A stretch of 64,000 bases of DNA, taken from positions 120,767-184,766 of the forward strand of contig NZ_LZSQ01000069.1 of the NCBI RefSeq assembly GCF_001665535.1. The letters are read 5' to 3'. Origin of the DNA: Mycobacterium sp. 852002-51961_SCH5331710 (lineage in GTDB: Bacteria; Actinomycetota; Actinomycetes; Mycobacteriales; Mycobacteriaceae). Shown here in pieces: positions 1 to 8,406 of the stretch (its first letter is position 1; every line of letters starts with the position of its first letter). The translations under genes and the position numbers were made by a program. Below the pieces are notes generated by a model. It made no database searches. It saw only the letters and a list, made by a program, of their open reading frames with translations, and was not told the origin of the DNA.

Positions 1-12
1 CAAGGGTCTGCG

Positions 13-978
13 ATGATCCGCCGCACCATCGCCCTGCTGGCCTGCGCACTGCTCGCCGGGTGCGGGCTGGGGGCGGGAAGCACCGTGCCGCTCAAGGTCG
101 GGCCGGCCTCGATCCAACCCAATCCCGCACTCGAGGGCGTTCCGATCACGGTGGGCTCCAAGGAATACACCGAACAGGTGATCCTCGGCTACATCCTGGA
201 GTACACCTTGGCCGCGGCCGGAGCCGACGTCCGCGATCTCACCGGCATCGTGGGCTCGCGCAGCACCCGCGAGGCGCAGCTGTCGGGTCAGGTCGACGTC
301 GCCTACGAGTTCACCGGTAACGCGTGGATCAACTATCTGGGCCACGAGAAGCCGATCCCCGACAGCCGCAAGCAGTTCGACGCGGTCCGCGATGAGGATC
401 TGGCCCGCAACGACATGGTGTGGTTGCCGCCGGGGCCGATGGACGACACCTACGCACTGGCGGCCAGCCGGGGAGTCGTCGAGCGGACCAATGTGCGCAC
501 GCTGTCGGAGTACGCCGAGTTGGTCAAGCGCGATCCGGCGGCGGCACGCACCTGCGTCGACACCGAGTTCCGGGCCCGCCAGGACGGCTATCCCGGCATG
601 GCCGCGGCCTACGGATTCGACCCCGCGCGCGCGCAGACGCCAGTGCTCCAGGTCGGCATCATCTACCAGGCCACCGCCGACGGGACACAGTGCGACTTCG
701 GTGAGGTGTTCACCACCGACGGCCGCATCGCTGCGCTGGACCTCGTCGTGCTCACCGACGACAAGCAGTTCTTCGCCCACTACAACCCGTCGGTGACGAT
801 GAAACGCGCCTTCTACGAGGCGCATCCGCAGATCGCCGACGTCACGGCACCGGTGACGGCGGCGCTGACCAACGAGGCCATCATGGACATGAACAAGCAG
901 GTCGACGTGGAGGGCCGCGACCCGAGCGTGGTCGCGCGTGACTGGATGGTGGCGCAGGGCTTCATCACCGCGCAGTAA
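13..978 (+). CDS. proX: Osmoprotectant (glycine betaine/choline-type) ABC transporter substrate-binding lipoprotein
   Basis: 321 aa. The N-terminus is a lipoprotein signal: charged MIRR, a hydrophobic stretch and a LLAGC lipobox with Cys17, so the mature protein should be anchored outside the cytoplasmic membrane. Residues from about 45 to 315 read as an OpuAC/ProX-type binding domain, opening with a VGSKEYTEQ motif typical of this family. It would bind glycine betaine, choline or a similar solute for an ABC importer. In another frame a stop codon lies at 14-16, overlapping this ATG (ATGA), which suggests a preceding translationally coupled gene, presumably the permease or ATPase, left of the window. 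No partner is visible inside the window. The family is clear; the exact solute is not. Confidence 0.88.
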   Translation: MIRRTIALLACALLAGCGLGAGSTVPLKVGPASIQPNPALEGVPITVGSKEYTEQVILGYILEYTLAAAGADVRDLTGIVGSRSTREAQLSGQVDVAYEFTGNAWINYLGHEKPIPDSRKQFDAVRDEDLARNDMVWLPPGPMDDTYALAASRGVVERTNVRTLSEYAELVKRDPAAARTCVDTEFRARQDGYPGMAAAYGFDPARAQTPVLQVGIIYQATADGTQCDFGEVFTTDGRIAALDLVVLTDDKQFFAHYNPSVTMKRAFYEAHPQIADVTAPVTAALTNEAIMDMNKQVDVEGRDPSVVARDWMVAQGFITAQ

Positions 979-1043
979 TCGCGATTTTCGTCGATATCGC
1001 CTCTCTTCCGCGCGTACTCTTCCGATAGCCGAAGGGGGTCGCG

Positions 1044-2507
1044 ATGGCGGAGAAACGTGCGGTGAAGGTCGCGATCGTCGGCGCCGGTATGTCGGGCATC
1101 TGTATGGCGGCCAAGTTGCAGGACGCCGGCATCGAGACCTTCACGATCTTCGAACAAGCCGACGAGGTCGGTGGCACCTGGCGCGACAACACCTATCCCG
1201 GGCTGCACTGCGACGTGCCGTCTCGGTTCTACTCGTATACCTTCCGGTCGAACCCCGAATGGTCCCGACTGCTACCGCCGGGCAGCGAGGTTCAGTCGTA
1301 CTTCAAACAGGTGGCGACCGAGCGCGGCATCCGCAGCCACATCAAGTTCGGCACACCCGTGACCAGCGCGGAGTTCCGCGACGGCAAGTGGTGGATCGGC
1401 ACCGCCGACGGCTCCGAACCGTTCGACGTCCTCATCACCGCGACGGGCATCCTGCGGGTACCGCGCTATCCCGACATCCCCGGACTGGACAGGTTCGCAG
1501 GCCCGATGTTCCACTCGTCTCGCTGGGATCACTCGGTGCCGTTGCAGGACAAGCGGATCGGGTTGATCGGGACCGGATCGACGGGTGTCCAGATCACCGC
1601 CGAACTCGGCGGAAAAGTGCGGGGGCTCACGATCTTTCAACGCACCGCTCAATGGGTCTTCCCGTTCCCGAACCCGCGGTACTCACCGATCACAAAGGCC
1701 GCGCTGCGACGCGCCCCGGCGCTGAGCCGGCTCGGCTACCGCTTCTGGCAGGCCGTGTACGAGAACTTCTTCGCCAAGGCGATGGTCCATCCGGGACTCC
1801 GTCGCCGGCTGGTGTCGGCGATGTGCCGGTGGAACCTCAACCTCTCCGTGCGCGACCCGCAGCTGCGCCGCAAACTGACGCCCGACTACCAGGCGATGTG
1901 CAAGCGCATCGTCGCCGCCGGACACTACTACCAGTCCGTACAGAAGCCGGGTGTCGACGTCGTCGTCGACCCGATCGATCACATCGAGCCCCGGGGCGTC
2001 GTCACCGCGGACGGCACCCTGCACGAGCTCGATCTCCTGGTGGTCGCGACCGGCTTCGACGCGCACGCCTATACGCGCCCGATGGAGATCATCGGGCACA
2101 ACGGCGTCTCGTTGGACGACGCATGGACGGACGGCCCGCAGGCCTATCGTTCGGTCGCAGTGCCGGGCTTCCCGAACATGTTCATGCTGATGGGGCCGCA
2201 CTCTCCGATCGGTCAGCAGTCGCTCGTGATCATCGCCGAGAACCAGGCCGACTACGCGATGTGGTGGATCGAGCGCATCCGGGACGGTCGCATCGAGGCC
2301 GCGGCGCCGACGGAGATCGCCACCAAGGATTACAACGAGCAGATGAAATTGGCCATGCCGCATACGGTTTGGACGACCGGCTGCAACAGCTGGTATCTCG
2401 ACAAGCACGGGCTGCCCGAACTGTTCCCGTGGGAGCCCGTCCGTCATCGCCGGCTGTTGGCGTCGCCGGAGCCATCCGACTTCGACGTCCAAACGGCTCA
2501 AACGTGA
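1044..2507 (+). CDS. Flavin-containing (Baeyer-Villiger-type) monooxygenase
   Basis: 487 aa, starting at an ATG preceded by a strong GAAGGGGG ribosome site. Two Rossmann motifs are visible: GAGMSG (residues 13-18, FAD) and GTGSTG (176-181, NADPH). Between them FAGPMFHSSRWD (151-162) matches the Baeyer-Villiger fingerprint FxGxxxHxxxW. The EVGGTW block follows the FAD motif as usual. The enzyme should insert one oxygen atom from O2 into ketone, aldehyde or heteroatom substrates with NADPH. The gene stands alone between proX and a small membrane peptide gene, so the substrate cannot be inferred. It is of the group that includes mycobacterial EthA/MymA-like enzymes, but I do not assign it to either. 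Confidence 0.85.
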   Translation: MAEKRAVKVAIVGAGMSGICMAAKLQDAGIETFTIFEQADEVGGTWRDNTYPGLHCDVPSRFYSYTFRSNPEWSRLLPPGSEVQSYFKQVATERGIRSHIKFGTPVTSAEFRDGKWWIGTADGSEPFDVLITATGILRVPRYPDIPGLDRFAGPMFHSSRWDHSVPLQDKRIGLIGTGSTGVQITAELGGKVRGLTIFQRTAQWVFPFPNPRYSPITKAALRRAPALSRLGYRFWQAVYENFFAKAMVHPGLRRRLVSAMCRWNLNLSVRDPQLRRKLTPDYQAMCKRIVAAGHYYQSVQKPGVDVVVDPIDHIEPRGVVTADGTLHELDLLVVATGFDAHAYTRPMEIIGHNGVSLDDAWTDGPQAYRSVAVPGFPNMFMLMGPHSPIGQQSLVIIAENQADYAMWWIERIRDGRIEAAAPTEIATKDYNEQMKLAMPHTVWTTGCNSWYLDKHGLPELFPWEPVRHRRLLASPEPSDFDVQTAQT

Positions 2508-2516
2508 CGGTCGTCA

Positions 2517-2533
2517 CACTAGAGCCTCTAGTG
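2517..2533. promoter_or_regulatory. Perfect inverted repeat just after the monooxygenase gene
   Basis: CACTAGAG-C-CTCTAGTG: 8-bp arms, 1-nt spacer, beginning 9 bases after the monooxygenase stop. The loop is too short for a good hairpin and no T tract follows, so a dimeric-regulator operator is more likely than a terminator. Which gene it serves is unknown. Confidence 0.4.
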
Positions 2534-2586
2534 ATCCGTGCCACACAAGTCGATCTCACACCGTCGCTGACGTCGTAAGTTCCCGA

Positions 2587-2608
2587 TTACTGCACGTGTG
2601 TGCAGTAA
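2587..2608. promoter_or_regulatory. Inverted repeat upstream of the small membrane peptide gene
   Basis: TTACTGCAC-gtgt-GTGCAGTAA: perfect 9-bp arms with a 4-nt spacer, ending 19 bases before the ATG at 2628. It is either a regulator binding site or a 5' leader hairpin just upstream of the AGGAAGG ribosome site. No known motif is recognised. Confidence 0.45.
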
Positions 2609-2627
2609 GCGTCAGGAAGGAACGACG

Positions 2628-2729
2628 ATGTTCGAACTCATCGTGTTCGGTGCTCTTCTGGTCGTGCTGATCGCCGCCCTCGGGTTGCCGTATCCGCAGA
2701 GCACCTACGGCCGCTGGAACCGCCACTAA
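2628..2729 (+). CDS. Small membrane peptide (33 aa)
   Basis: ATG at 2628 with AGGAAGG eight bases upstream encodes 33 residues. Residues 2-20 are an uninterrupted hydrophobic helix (F-E-L-I-V-F-G-A-L-L-V-V-L-I-A), followed by a short polar tail ending YGRWNRH. It is too short for most gene callers. The good ribosome site, the single transmembrane segment and the palindrome immediately upstream support a real gene. It lies between the flavin monooxygenase and cobN, 60 bases before the latter. I do not recognise a family; a role as a membrane-associated regulatory or accessory peptide is only a guess. Confidence 0.55.
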   Translation: MFELIVFGALLVVLIAALGLPYPQSTYGRWNRH

Positions 2730-2789
2730 CCGCTTCGGTATCTGCCGCACGCTCGCGGAGCGGAATACGGCGTGGGGTAGTAATGGGGG

Positions 2790-5700
2790 GTGGCTCAGCC
2801 GTCTCGCGACCCCGCCGTCTTGCTCCTGTCCACCTCGGACACCGACCTGATCACGGCCCGGTCCAGCGGCGCCAACTACCGGTGGGCGAACCCGTCGCGG
2901 CTGGTCGACGGCGAACTCGGCGAACTGCTGCGCGACGCCGACGTCGTGGTGGTGCGCATCCTCGGCAGCTACCGCGCCTGGCAGGACGGCATTGACGAGG
3001 TCGTGGCCAGCGGAGTGCCCGCGGTCGTCGTCAGCGGCGAGCAGTCGCCGGACGCGGAGTTGATGCGGCACTCGACCACACCCGCGGGGGTGGCGCTGCA
3101 GGCGCATGTCTACCTGGCTCAGGGCGGCGTCTCGAACCTGCGCCAGTTGCACGCGTTCCTGTGCGACACGGTGTTGATGACCGGCTTCGGGTTCTCGCCG
3201 CCCGAGAGCACGCCGCTGTGGGGCGTGGTGCCCCGCGAAGGCGGCGGTGACGGTCCGACCGTCGCGGTGCTCTACTACCGCGCCCAGCACCTCGCGGGCA
3301 ACACCGCCTACGTCGAGGCGCTGTGCGATGCGATCGAAAACGCCGGCGGTCGTGCGCTGCCGGTGTTCTGCGCGTCGCTGCGCACCGCCGACGCGGAGCT
3401 TCTCGAACTGCTCGGAACGGCCGACGCGCTGATCACGACCGTCCTCGCGGCCGGTGGGGCCACCCCGTCGACCGTGTCGGCCGGTGGCGCGGATGACAGC
3501 TGGAACGTCGCGCACCTTGCGGCACTGGACGTTCCGATCATGCAGGGGTTGTGCCTGACGAGCCCGCGGTCGCAGTGGCAGAACAATGACGACGGGCTTT
3601 CGCCGCTCGACGTCGCGACACAGGTCGCCGTGCCGGAGTTCGACGGCCGCATCATCACCGTGCCGTTCTCGTTCAAGGAGATCGACGACGAGGGACTGAC
3701 GTCGTACGTGCCCGATCCCGAACGCTGCGCGCGCGTCGCCGGGCTGGCCGTGCGGCACGCCCGGCTGCGGTCGATTCCGGTGCAGGACAAGCGGATCGCG
3801 GTGGTGTTCTCCGCCTATCCGACCAAACACGCGCGCATCGGCAACGCCGTCGGGCTCGACACCCCCGCCAGCGCCGTCGCCCTACTGCGTGCGATGCGCG
3901 AGCACGGCTACCGCATCGACGACGCAGACGGAGCCGGCGACCTCGGCACGATCATCGCCTCCGGCGATGGGGACGCGCTCATCCACGCGCTGATCGAACG
4001 CGGCGGCCAGGACCCCGACTGGCTGACCGAAGGACAGGTCGAGGGCAATCCGATCCGGGTGTCGGCCGAGGACTATCGCGACTGGTTCGCCACGCTGCCC
4101 GCCGAACTCACCGACGCGATCGTCGAGCATTGGGGTCCGCCGCCGGGGGAGTTGTTCGTCGACCGCAGCGCCGACCCCGACGGCGAGATCGTCATCGCCG
4201 CGCTGCAGGCGGGCAATGTCGTGCTGATGGTGCAGCCGCCGCGCGGATTCGGCGAGAACCCCGTCGCCATCTACCACGACCCGGACCTACCGCCCAGCCA
4301 CCACTACCTCGCCGCATACCGGTGGATCGAGTCGGTGTTCGGCGCCGACGCGGTCGTACATCTGGGCAAACACGGCAATCTCGAGTGGCTGCCGGGCAAG
4401 ACCCTCGGCATGTCGGCGGCCTGCGGATCGGACGCCGCGCTGGGCAACCTGCCGCTGATCTACCCGTTTCTGGTCAATGACCCCGGCGAGGGCACCCAGG
4501 CCAAGCGTCGCGCCCACGCCACCCTCGTCGACCATCTCATCCCGCCCATGGCGCGCGCCGAAAGCTACGGCGACATCGCCCGTCTGGAGCAGTTGCTCGA
4601 CGAGCACGCGAACGTATCGGCGCTCGACCCCGGCAAACTGCCCGCGATCCGACAGCAGATCTGGACGTTGATGCGCGCCGCGAAGATGGACCACGACCTC
4701 GGGCTGGAGGAGCGCCCCGAGGAGGACTCGTTCGACGACATGCTCCTGCACGTCGACGGCTGGCTCTGCGAGATCAAGGACGTCCAGATCCGCGACGGTC
4801 TGCACATCCTCGGCGAAACACCCAGCGGCGAGGACGAACTCGATCTGGTGCTGGCGATCCTGCGGGCCCGGCAGTTGTTCGGCGGTGAACAGACGGTGCC
4901 GGGTCTGCGCCAGGCCCTCGGCCTCGCCGAGGACGGCAACGACGAGCGCGCCGCAGTCGACTCCGCCGAGGAGCAAGCCCGCGAACTGGTTGCCGCGCTG
5001 CAGGAGTCGGGATGGAACGCCGATGTCGTCGACACGCTGACCGACAACGCCGACGTCGCTGCGGTGCTGCGGTTCGCTGCCGCCGAAGTGGTGCCGCGGC
5101 TCGCGGGCACGGCGCAGGAGATTCCGCAGATTCTCCGGGCGCTGGATGGGCGCTTCATCCCCGCCGGGCCGTCGGGGTCGCCGCTGCGCGGGCTGGTCAA
5201 CGTGCTGCCCACCGGACGCAACTTCTACTCCGTCGATCCCAAGGCGGTGCCGTCGCGGCTGGCGTGGGAAACCGGTGTGGCGATGGCGGATTCGCTGCTA
5301 ACCCGTTACCGCGAGGACTACGGTGACTGGCCGCGGTCGGTCGGGCTGTCGGTATGGGGCACCTCGGCCATGCGGACCGCCGGCGACGACATCGCCGAAG
5401 TGCTGGCCCTGCTGGGGGTTCGCCCGGTCTGGGACGAGGCGTCGCGGCGGGTCGTCGACCTCGAACCGATCACGCTCGCCGACCTGGGCAGACCCCGCAT
5501 CGACGTCACCGTGCGCATCTCGGGGTTCTTCCGAGACGCTTTCCCGCACGTCGTCACGATGCTCGACGACGCCGTGGCGTTGGTCGCCGCGCTCGACGAA
5601 CCCGCCGAGGACAACTACGTCCGTGTCCACGCACAGGCCGACATCGCCGAACACGGCGACGAGCGTCGCTCCACCACAAGAATTTTCGGATCCAAACCGG

Positions 5701-6392
5701 GAACGTACGGTGCCGGGCTGCTGCAGCTGATCGACAGCCGCAACTGGCGCGACGACGCCGACCTCGCCGAGGTGTACACGGCGTGGGGCGGATTCGCCTA
5801 CGGCCGCGGCCTCGACGGTGCGCCGGCCGCCGACGACATGAGCAGGCAGTACCGCCGAATCGCGGTCGCCGCGAAGAACACCGACACGCGCGAACACGAC
5901 ATCGCCGACTCCGACGACTACTTCCAGTACCACGGCGGCATGATCGCCACCGTCCGGGCGTTGACCGGTAAGGATCCGGCCGCCTACATCGGCGACAACA
6001 CCCGCCCCGACGCCGTGCGCACCCGCACGCTCTCCGAGGAGACCACCCGGGTGTTCCGTGCCCGGGTGGTCAATCCGCGGTGGATCAACGCGATGCGCAG
6101 GCACGGCTACAAGGGTGCGTTCGAAATGGCCGCCACGGTCGACTACCTGTTCGGCTACGACGCGACCGCGGGCGTGATGGCCGACTGGATGTACGAGCGA
6201 CTGTCGCAGGAGTACGTGCTCGACGACGAGAACCGCAAGTTCATGGCCGAGTCCAATCCGTGGGCGCTGCACGGTATGGCCGAACGACTCCTGGAGGCCG
6301 CCGACCGCGGCATGTGGTCCGCACCCGAACGGGCGACGCTCGACGGCCTGCGCAACGTGCTCCTGGAGACCGAGGGCGATCTGGAGGGCTAG
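2790..6392 (+). CDS. cobN: Cobaltochelatase subunit CobN
   Basis: 1200 aa, the normal length for CobN, with a GTG start after a G-rich ribosome site. CobN is the large ATP-dependent subunit that, with CobS and CobT, inserts cobalt into hydrogenobyrinic acid a,c-diamide in aerobic cobalamin synthesis; it acts in the cytoplasm. The CobN/BchH signature HLGKHGNLEWLPGKTLG is at about residues 522-538, and the C-terminal part has the usual GRNFYSVDP and SVWGTSAMRT blocks. No cobS/cobT or other cob gene is in the window, and I saw no cobalamin riboswitch in front. The gene ends two bases before the next start, so it probably leads an operon with the two PPOX genes. Confidence 0.95.
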   Translation: MAQPSRDPAVLLLSTSDTDLITARSSGANYRWANPSRLVDGELGELLRDADVVVVRILGSYRAWQDGIDEVVASGVPAVVVSGEQSPDAELMRHSTTPAGVALQAHVYLAQGGVSNLRQLHAFLCDTVLMTGFGFSPPESTPLWGVVPREGGGDGPTVAVLYYRAQHLAGNTAYVEALCDAIENAGGRALPVFCASLRTADAELLELLGTADALITTVLAAGGATPSTVSAGGADDSWNVAHLAALDVPIMQGLCLTSPRSQWQNNDDGLSPLDVATQVAVPEFDGRIITVPFSFKEIDDEGLTSYVPDPERCARVAGLAVRHARLRSIPVQDKRIAVVFSAYPTKHARIGNAVGLDTPASAVALLRAMREHGYRIDDADGAGDLGTIIASGDGDALIHALIERGGQDPDWLTEGQVEGNPIRVSAEDYRDWFATLPAELTDAIVEHWGPPPGELFVDRSADPDGEIVIAALQAGNVVLMVQPPRGFGENPVAIYHDPDLPPSHHYLAAYRWIESVFGADAVVHLGKHGNLEWLPGKTLGMSAACGSDAALGNLPLIYPFLVNDPGEGTQAKRRAHATLVDHLIPPMARAESYGDIARLEQLLDEHANVSALDPGKLPAIRQQIWTLMRAAKMDHDLGLEERPEEDSFDDMLLHVDGWLCEIKDVQIRDGLHILGETPSGEDELDLVLAILRARQLFGGEQTVPGLRQALGLAEDGNDERAAVDSAEEQARELVAALQESGWNADVVDTLTDNADVAAVLRFAAAEVVPRLAGTAQEIPQILRALDGRFIPAGPSGSPLRGLVNVLPTGRNFYSVDPKAVPSRLAWETGVAMADSLLTRYREDYGDWPRSVGLSVWGTSAMRTAGDDIAEVLALLGVRPVWDEASRRVVDLEPITLADLGRPRIDVTVRISGFFRDAFPHVVTMLDDAVALVAALDEPAEDNYVRVHAQADIAEHGDERRSTTRIFGSKPGTYGAGLLQLIDSRNWRDDADLAEVYTAWGGFAYGRGLDGAPAADDMSRQYRRIAVAAKNTDTREHDIADSDDYFQYHGGMIATVRALTGKDPAAYIGDNTRPDAVRTRTLSEETTRVFRARVVNPRWINAMRRHGYKGAFEMAATVDYLFGYDATAGVMADWMYERLSQEYVLDDENRKFMAESNPWALHGMAERLLEAADRGMWSAPERATLDGLRNVLLETEGDLEG

Positions 6393-6393
6393 G

Positions 6394-6783
6394 TTGGGTG
6401 GCGTGTCTGCCACCTTTGCCGACGTCGCGAAGTCCGAGTACATCCTGCTGACCACGTTCACCAAGGACGGCAGGGCGAAGCCCACGCCGATCTGGGCGGT
6501 GCCCGAAGGTGACGGCCTGATCGCCATCACGCAGGAACAATCGTGGAAGGTCAAGCGGATCCGCAATACGCCGCGGGTGACCATAGCGCCGTGCGATATG
6601 CGCGGTAATCCGAAGGGCGAGGCGGTCGAGGCGGTCGCTTCGATCCTCGACAAGTCGGCCAACGGCGCGACCTATGCCGCGATCGGCAAGCGCTACGGGT
6701 TGCTCGGCAAGACGTTCAACGTTTTCTCCAAGCTGCGCGGGGGAATGAACAAGAACGTAACCATCGAGATCAAGCCGGGGTGA
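6394..6783 (+). CDS. PPOX-class F420/flavin-dependent protein, copy 1
   Basis: 129 aa from a TTG at 6394; a GTG at 6403 (protein beginning M-S-A-T-F-A-D-V) is equally possible. The sequence is a compact split-barrel protein with the family markers LLTTFTKDGRAKPTPIW near the N-terminus and a C-terminal VTIEIKPG. Such proteins bind F420 or a flavin and reduce small substrates. It follows cobN by one base and overlaps the next gene by four bases, so the three are probably co-transcribed. The next gene is a close paralogue, so this is a tandem duplication. M. tuberculosis has a similar gene beside cobN (Rv2061c). Substrate unknown. Confidence 0.8.
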   Translation: MGGVSATFADVAKSEYILLTTFTKDGRAKPTPIWAVPEGDGLIAITQEQSWKVKRIRNTPRVTIAPCDMRGNPKGEAVEAVASILDKSANGATYAAIGKRYGLLGKTFNVFSKLRGGMNKNVTIEIKPG

Positions 6784-7169
6784 TCATGGCCGACACGTTC
6801 GACGACGTCGCGCGTTCGAAGTACATGCTGCTGACGACCTTCACCAAGGACGGCAGACCCAAGCCCACCCCGATCTGGGGCGCCCCGGAGGGGGACAAGC
6901 TGCTCGTCATCACCGACGACGGGTCGTGGAAAACCAAGCGCATCAACAACACCCCGCGGGTGACCATCCAGAAGTCGTCGGCGCTGGGCAAGCCCAAGGG
7001 CGAACCCGTCGAGGCGGTCGCCCGGGTGCTGCCCAGGGACGACACCCGCCGGGTCTTCGACAAGGTCACCCGCCGCTACTGGTATCACGCGTGGTGGTGG
7101 ATCCCGCAGGCGCTCATCCGCGGCGGCATCGACAAGGTGCACATCGGAATCGAGATCAAGCCGGCGTAG
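6780..7169 (+). CDS. PPOX-class F420/flavin-dependent protein, copy 2
   Basis: 129 aa from GTG 6780, overlapping the previous stop; ATG 6786 is an alternative that matches the start of copy 1 better. It shares LLTTFTKDGRPKPTPIW and the C-terminal IEIKPA with copy 1 but differs in the middle, where a WYHAWWWIPQ segment rich in aromatics appears. Its 3' end overlaps the convergent dienelactone hydrolase gene by 14 bases. Probably a diverged duplicate with its own substrate; function otherwise as for copy 1. Confidence 0.8.
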   Translation: MIMADTFDDVARSKYMLLTTFTKDGRPKPTPIWGAPEGDKLLVITDDGSWKTKRINNTPRVTIQKSSALGKPKGEPVEAVARVLPRDDTRRVFDKVTRRYWYHAWWWIPQALIRGGIDKVHIGIEIKPA

Positions 7170-7860
7170 CCGGCAGGTGTTCGCCGAAGAACGCGAACAC
7201 CCGCGCCCAGGCGTCGTCGGCGGCCGCCCCGTCGTACCCGAACCCGGTGATCCGCAACAACGGTTGCCCGGGCAGCTTGTTGGCAAAGCTGTGGCCGGCG
7301 TCCGGATACACCTTGATGTCCGACGGAATTCCCTTGTCCTCGAGTACTTTCCGTAACCGGTCGGCGGCCCCGATGCCGATCGGGTCGCGGCGGCCGAAGC
7401 TGGCGACGACCGGGCACGCGCCGGTCAGCGTCTCGTCGAGTTGGCGGGGCAACGGGGTGCCGTAGAACGGCGCCGACGCGCCGAACCCCTGCGGCGACAT
7501 CACCAACGCGAACTGCCCGCCCATACAGAACCCGGCGATGCCGACCGCGCCCGTGCACTCCGGCAGGGCCAGCACATGGTCGCGGGCGGCCAGGATGTCG
7601 TCGAGCGCGCGACCGCGCTTGCTGAGCAGTTCGCGAAACACTCGGGTGATGCAGCGGGCGCGCCCACCCCGGGAGTACAGATTCGGCGTGATCGCGATGT
7701 AGCCGGCGCCGGCGATGCGGGCCGCGATCGCCTCGTTGTCCGGTCCGTACCCAATCGCGTCGTGCACGACCACGATCGCCGGCCACGGCCCCTCGCCGTC
7801 CGGCGTCGAGAGCAACGCGTCGATCGGACCGTCCGGCGTATCGATCTTGATCGTGCCCAC
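7156..7860 (-). CDS. Dienelactone hydrolase family protein
   Basis: 234 aa alpha/beta hydrolase. The nucleophile elbow is GFCMGG with Cys112 in place of the usual Ser, the hallmark of dienelactone hydrolases; Asp159 (RRDP) and His190 (DAGHSF) complete the triad. Cytoplasmic, no signal peptide. Family members hydrolyse dienelactones or related cyclic and carboxylic esters, but no aromatic ring-cleavage genes are adjacent, so the physiological substrate is open. Rv2054 lies in the same neighbourhood in M. tuberculosis. ATG start at 7860. Confidence 0.87.
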   Translation of the reverse strand: MGTIKIDTPDGPIDALLSTPDGEGPWPAIVVVHDAIGYGPDNEAIAARIAGAGYIAITPNLYSRGGRARCITRVFRELLSKRGRALDDILAARDHVLALPECTGAVGIAGFCMGGQFALVMSPQGFGASAPFYGTPLPRQLDETLTGACPVVASFGRRDPIGIGAADRLRKVLEDKGIPSDIKVYPDAGHSFANKLPGQPLLRITGFGYDGAAADDAWARVFAFFGEHLPATPA

Positions 7861-7907
7861 ACCGTCAATCTACGGAACCCGACAGCCCGCCCGGACGTTA
7901 ACCGCGT

Positions 7908-8393
7908 ATGGCGATGCGGCTGTTTGTCCTCTATGTGCTCATCGAGACGGCGGTCGTGGTGGCCCTGGTGTCGACGATCGGCATCGGCTGGACGCTACTG
8001 CTGCTGCTCGCGACGTTCATATTGGGCTTCGCGCTGGCCGGATCGCAGCTGCGGCGCCACATCGGCCGGCTGCGTTCGGGCCTGACCCCGGCGACCCTGC
8101 ACGGTACGGCCGCCGACAGCATCCTGGTCGCGCTCGGCGTCGTACTGGTCGTGATCCCGGGGCTGGCCAGCTCGGTGATGGGCGCGCTGCTCCTTCTGCC
8201 GCCGACGCGGGCGGCGGCCCGCCCGGTGCTCACCGCGCTGGCCGCGCGCCGGATGCCGCTGATCACCGCCGGGGTGGCGGGCTGGGGAGCGGCCACGAGG
8301 CGCGAGGACTACATCGACGGCGAGGTCGTCGACGTGGTCGACGTCGAACCGCCCGCCGTGGAGCGCGCGCCTCGTTCCACCGACGACCTGTGA
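7908..8393 (+). CDS. fxsA: FxsA family membrane protein
   Basis: 161 aa with hydrophobic segments at about residues 5-23, 25-44 and 70-95 and a charged acidic tail (VVDVVDVEPP). The N-terminal LYVLIETAVVVALVSTIG block and LLLPPTRA after the last helix are typical of FxsA/YtzF-type cytoplasmic membrane proteins. In E. coli FxsA overproduction relieves phage T7 exclusion by F plasmids; the native role in mycobacteria is unknown. ATG at 7908 or 7914. It is divergent from the hydrolase and 13 bases before the amidohydrolase gene. Confidence 0.85.
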   Translation: MAMRLFVLYVLIETAVVVALVSTIGIGWTLLLLLATFILGFALAGSQLRRHIGRLRSGLTPATLHGTAADSILVALGVVLVVIPGLASSVMGALLLLPPTRAAARPVLTALAARRMPLITAGVAGWGAATRREDYIDGEVVDVVDVEPPAVERAPRSTDDL

Positions 8394-8406
8394 GAACCTC
8401 CCGTAG

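Noticed and set aside
2508..2789. Cobalamin riboswitch in front of cobN
   Set aside because: I looked for the conserved B12-box-like sequence and found none. The region is filled by two inverted repeats and a small peptide gene.
2556..3830. A 424-codon minus-strand frame opposite cobN
   Set aside because: Low-complexity Arg/His/Val-rich translation with no motif, opposite a clear cobN; it is an antisense shadow.
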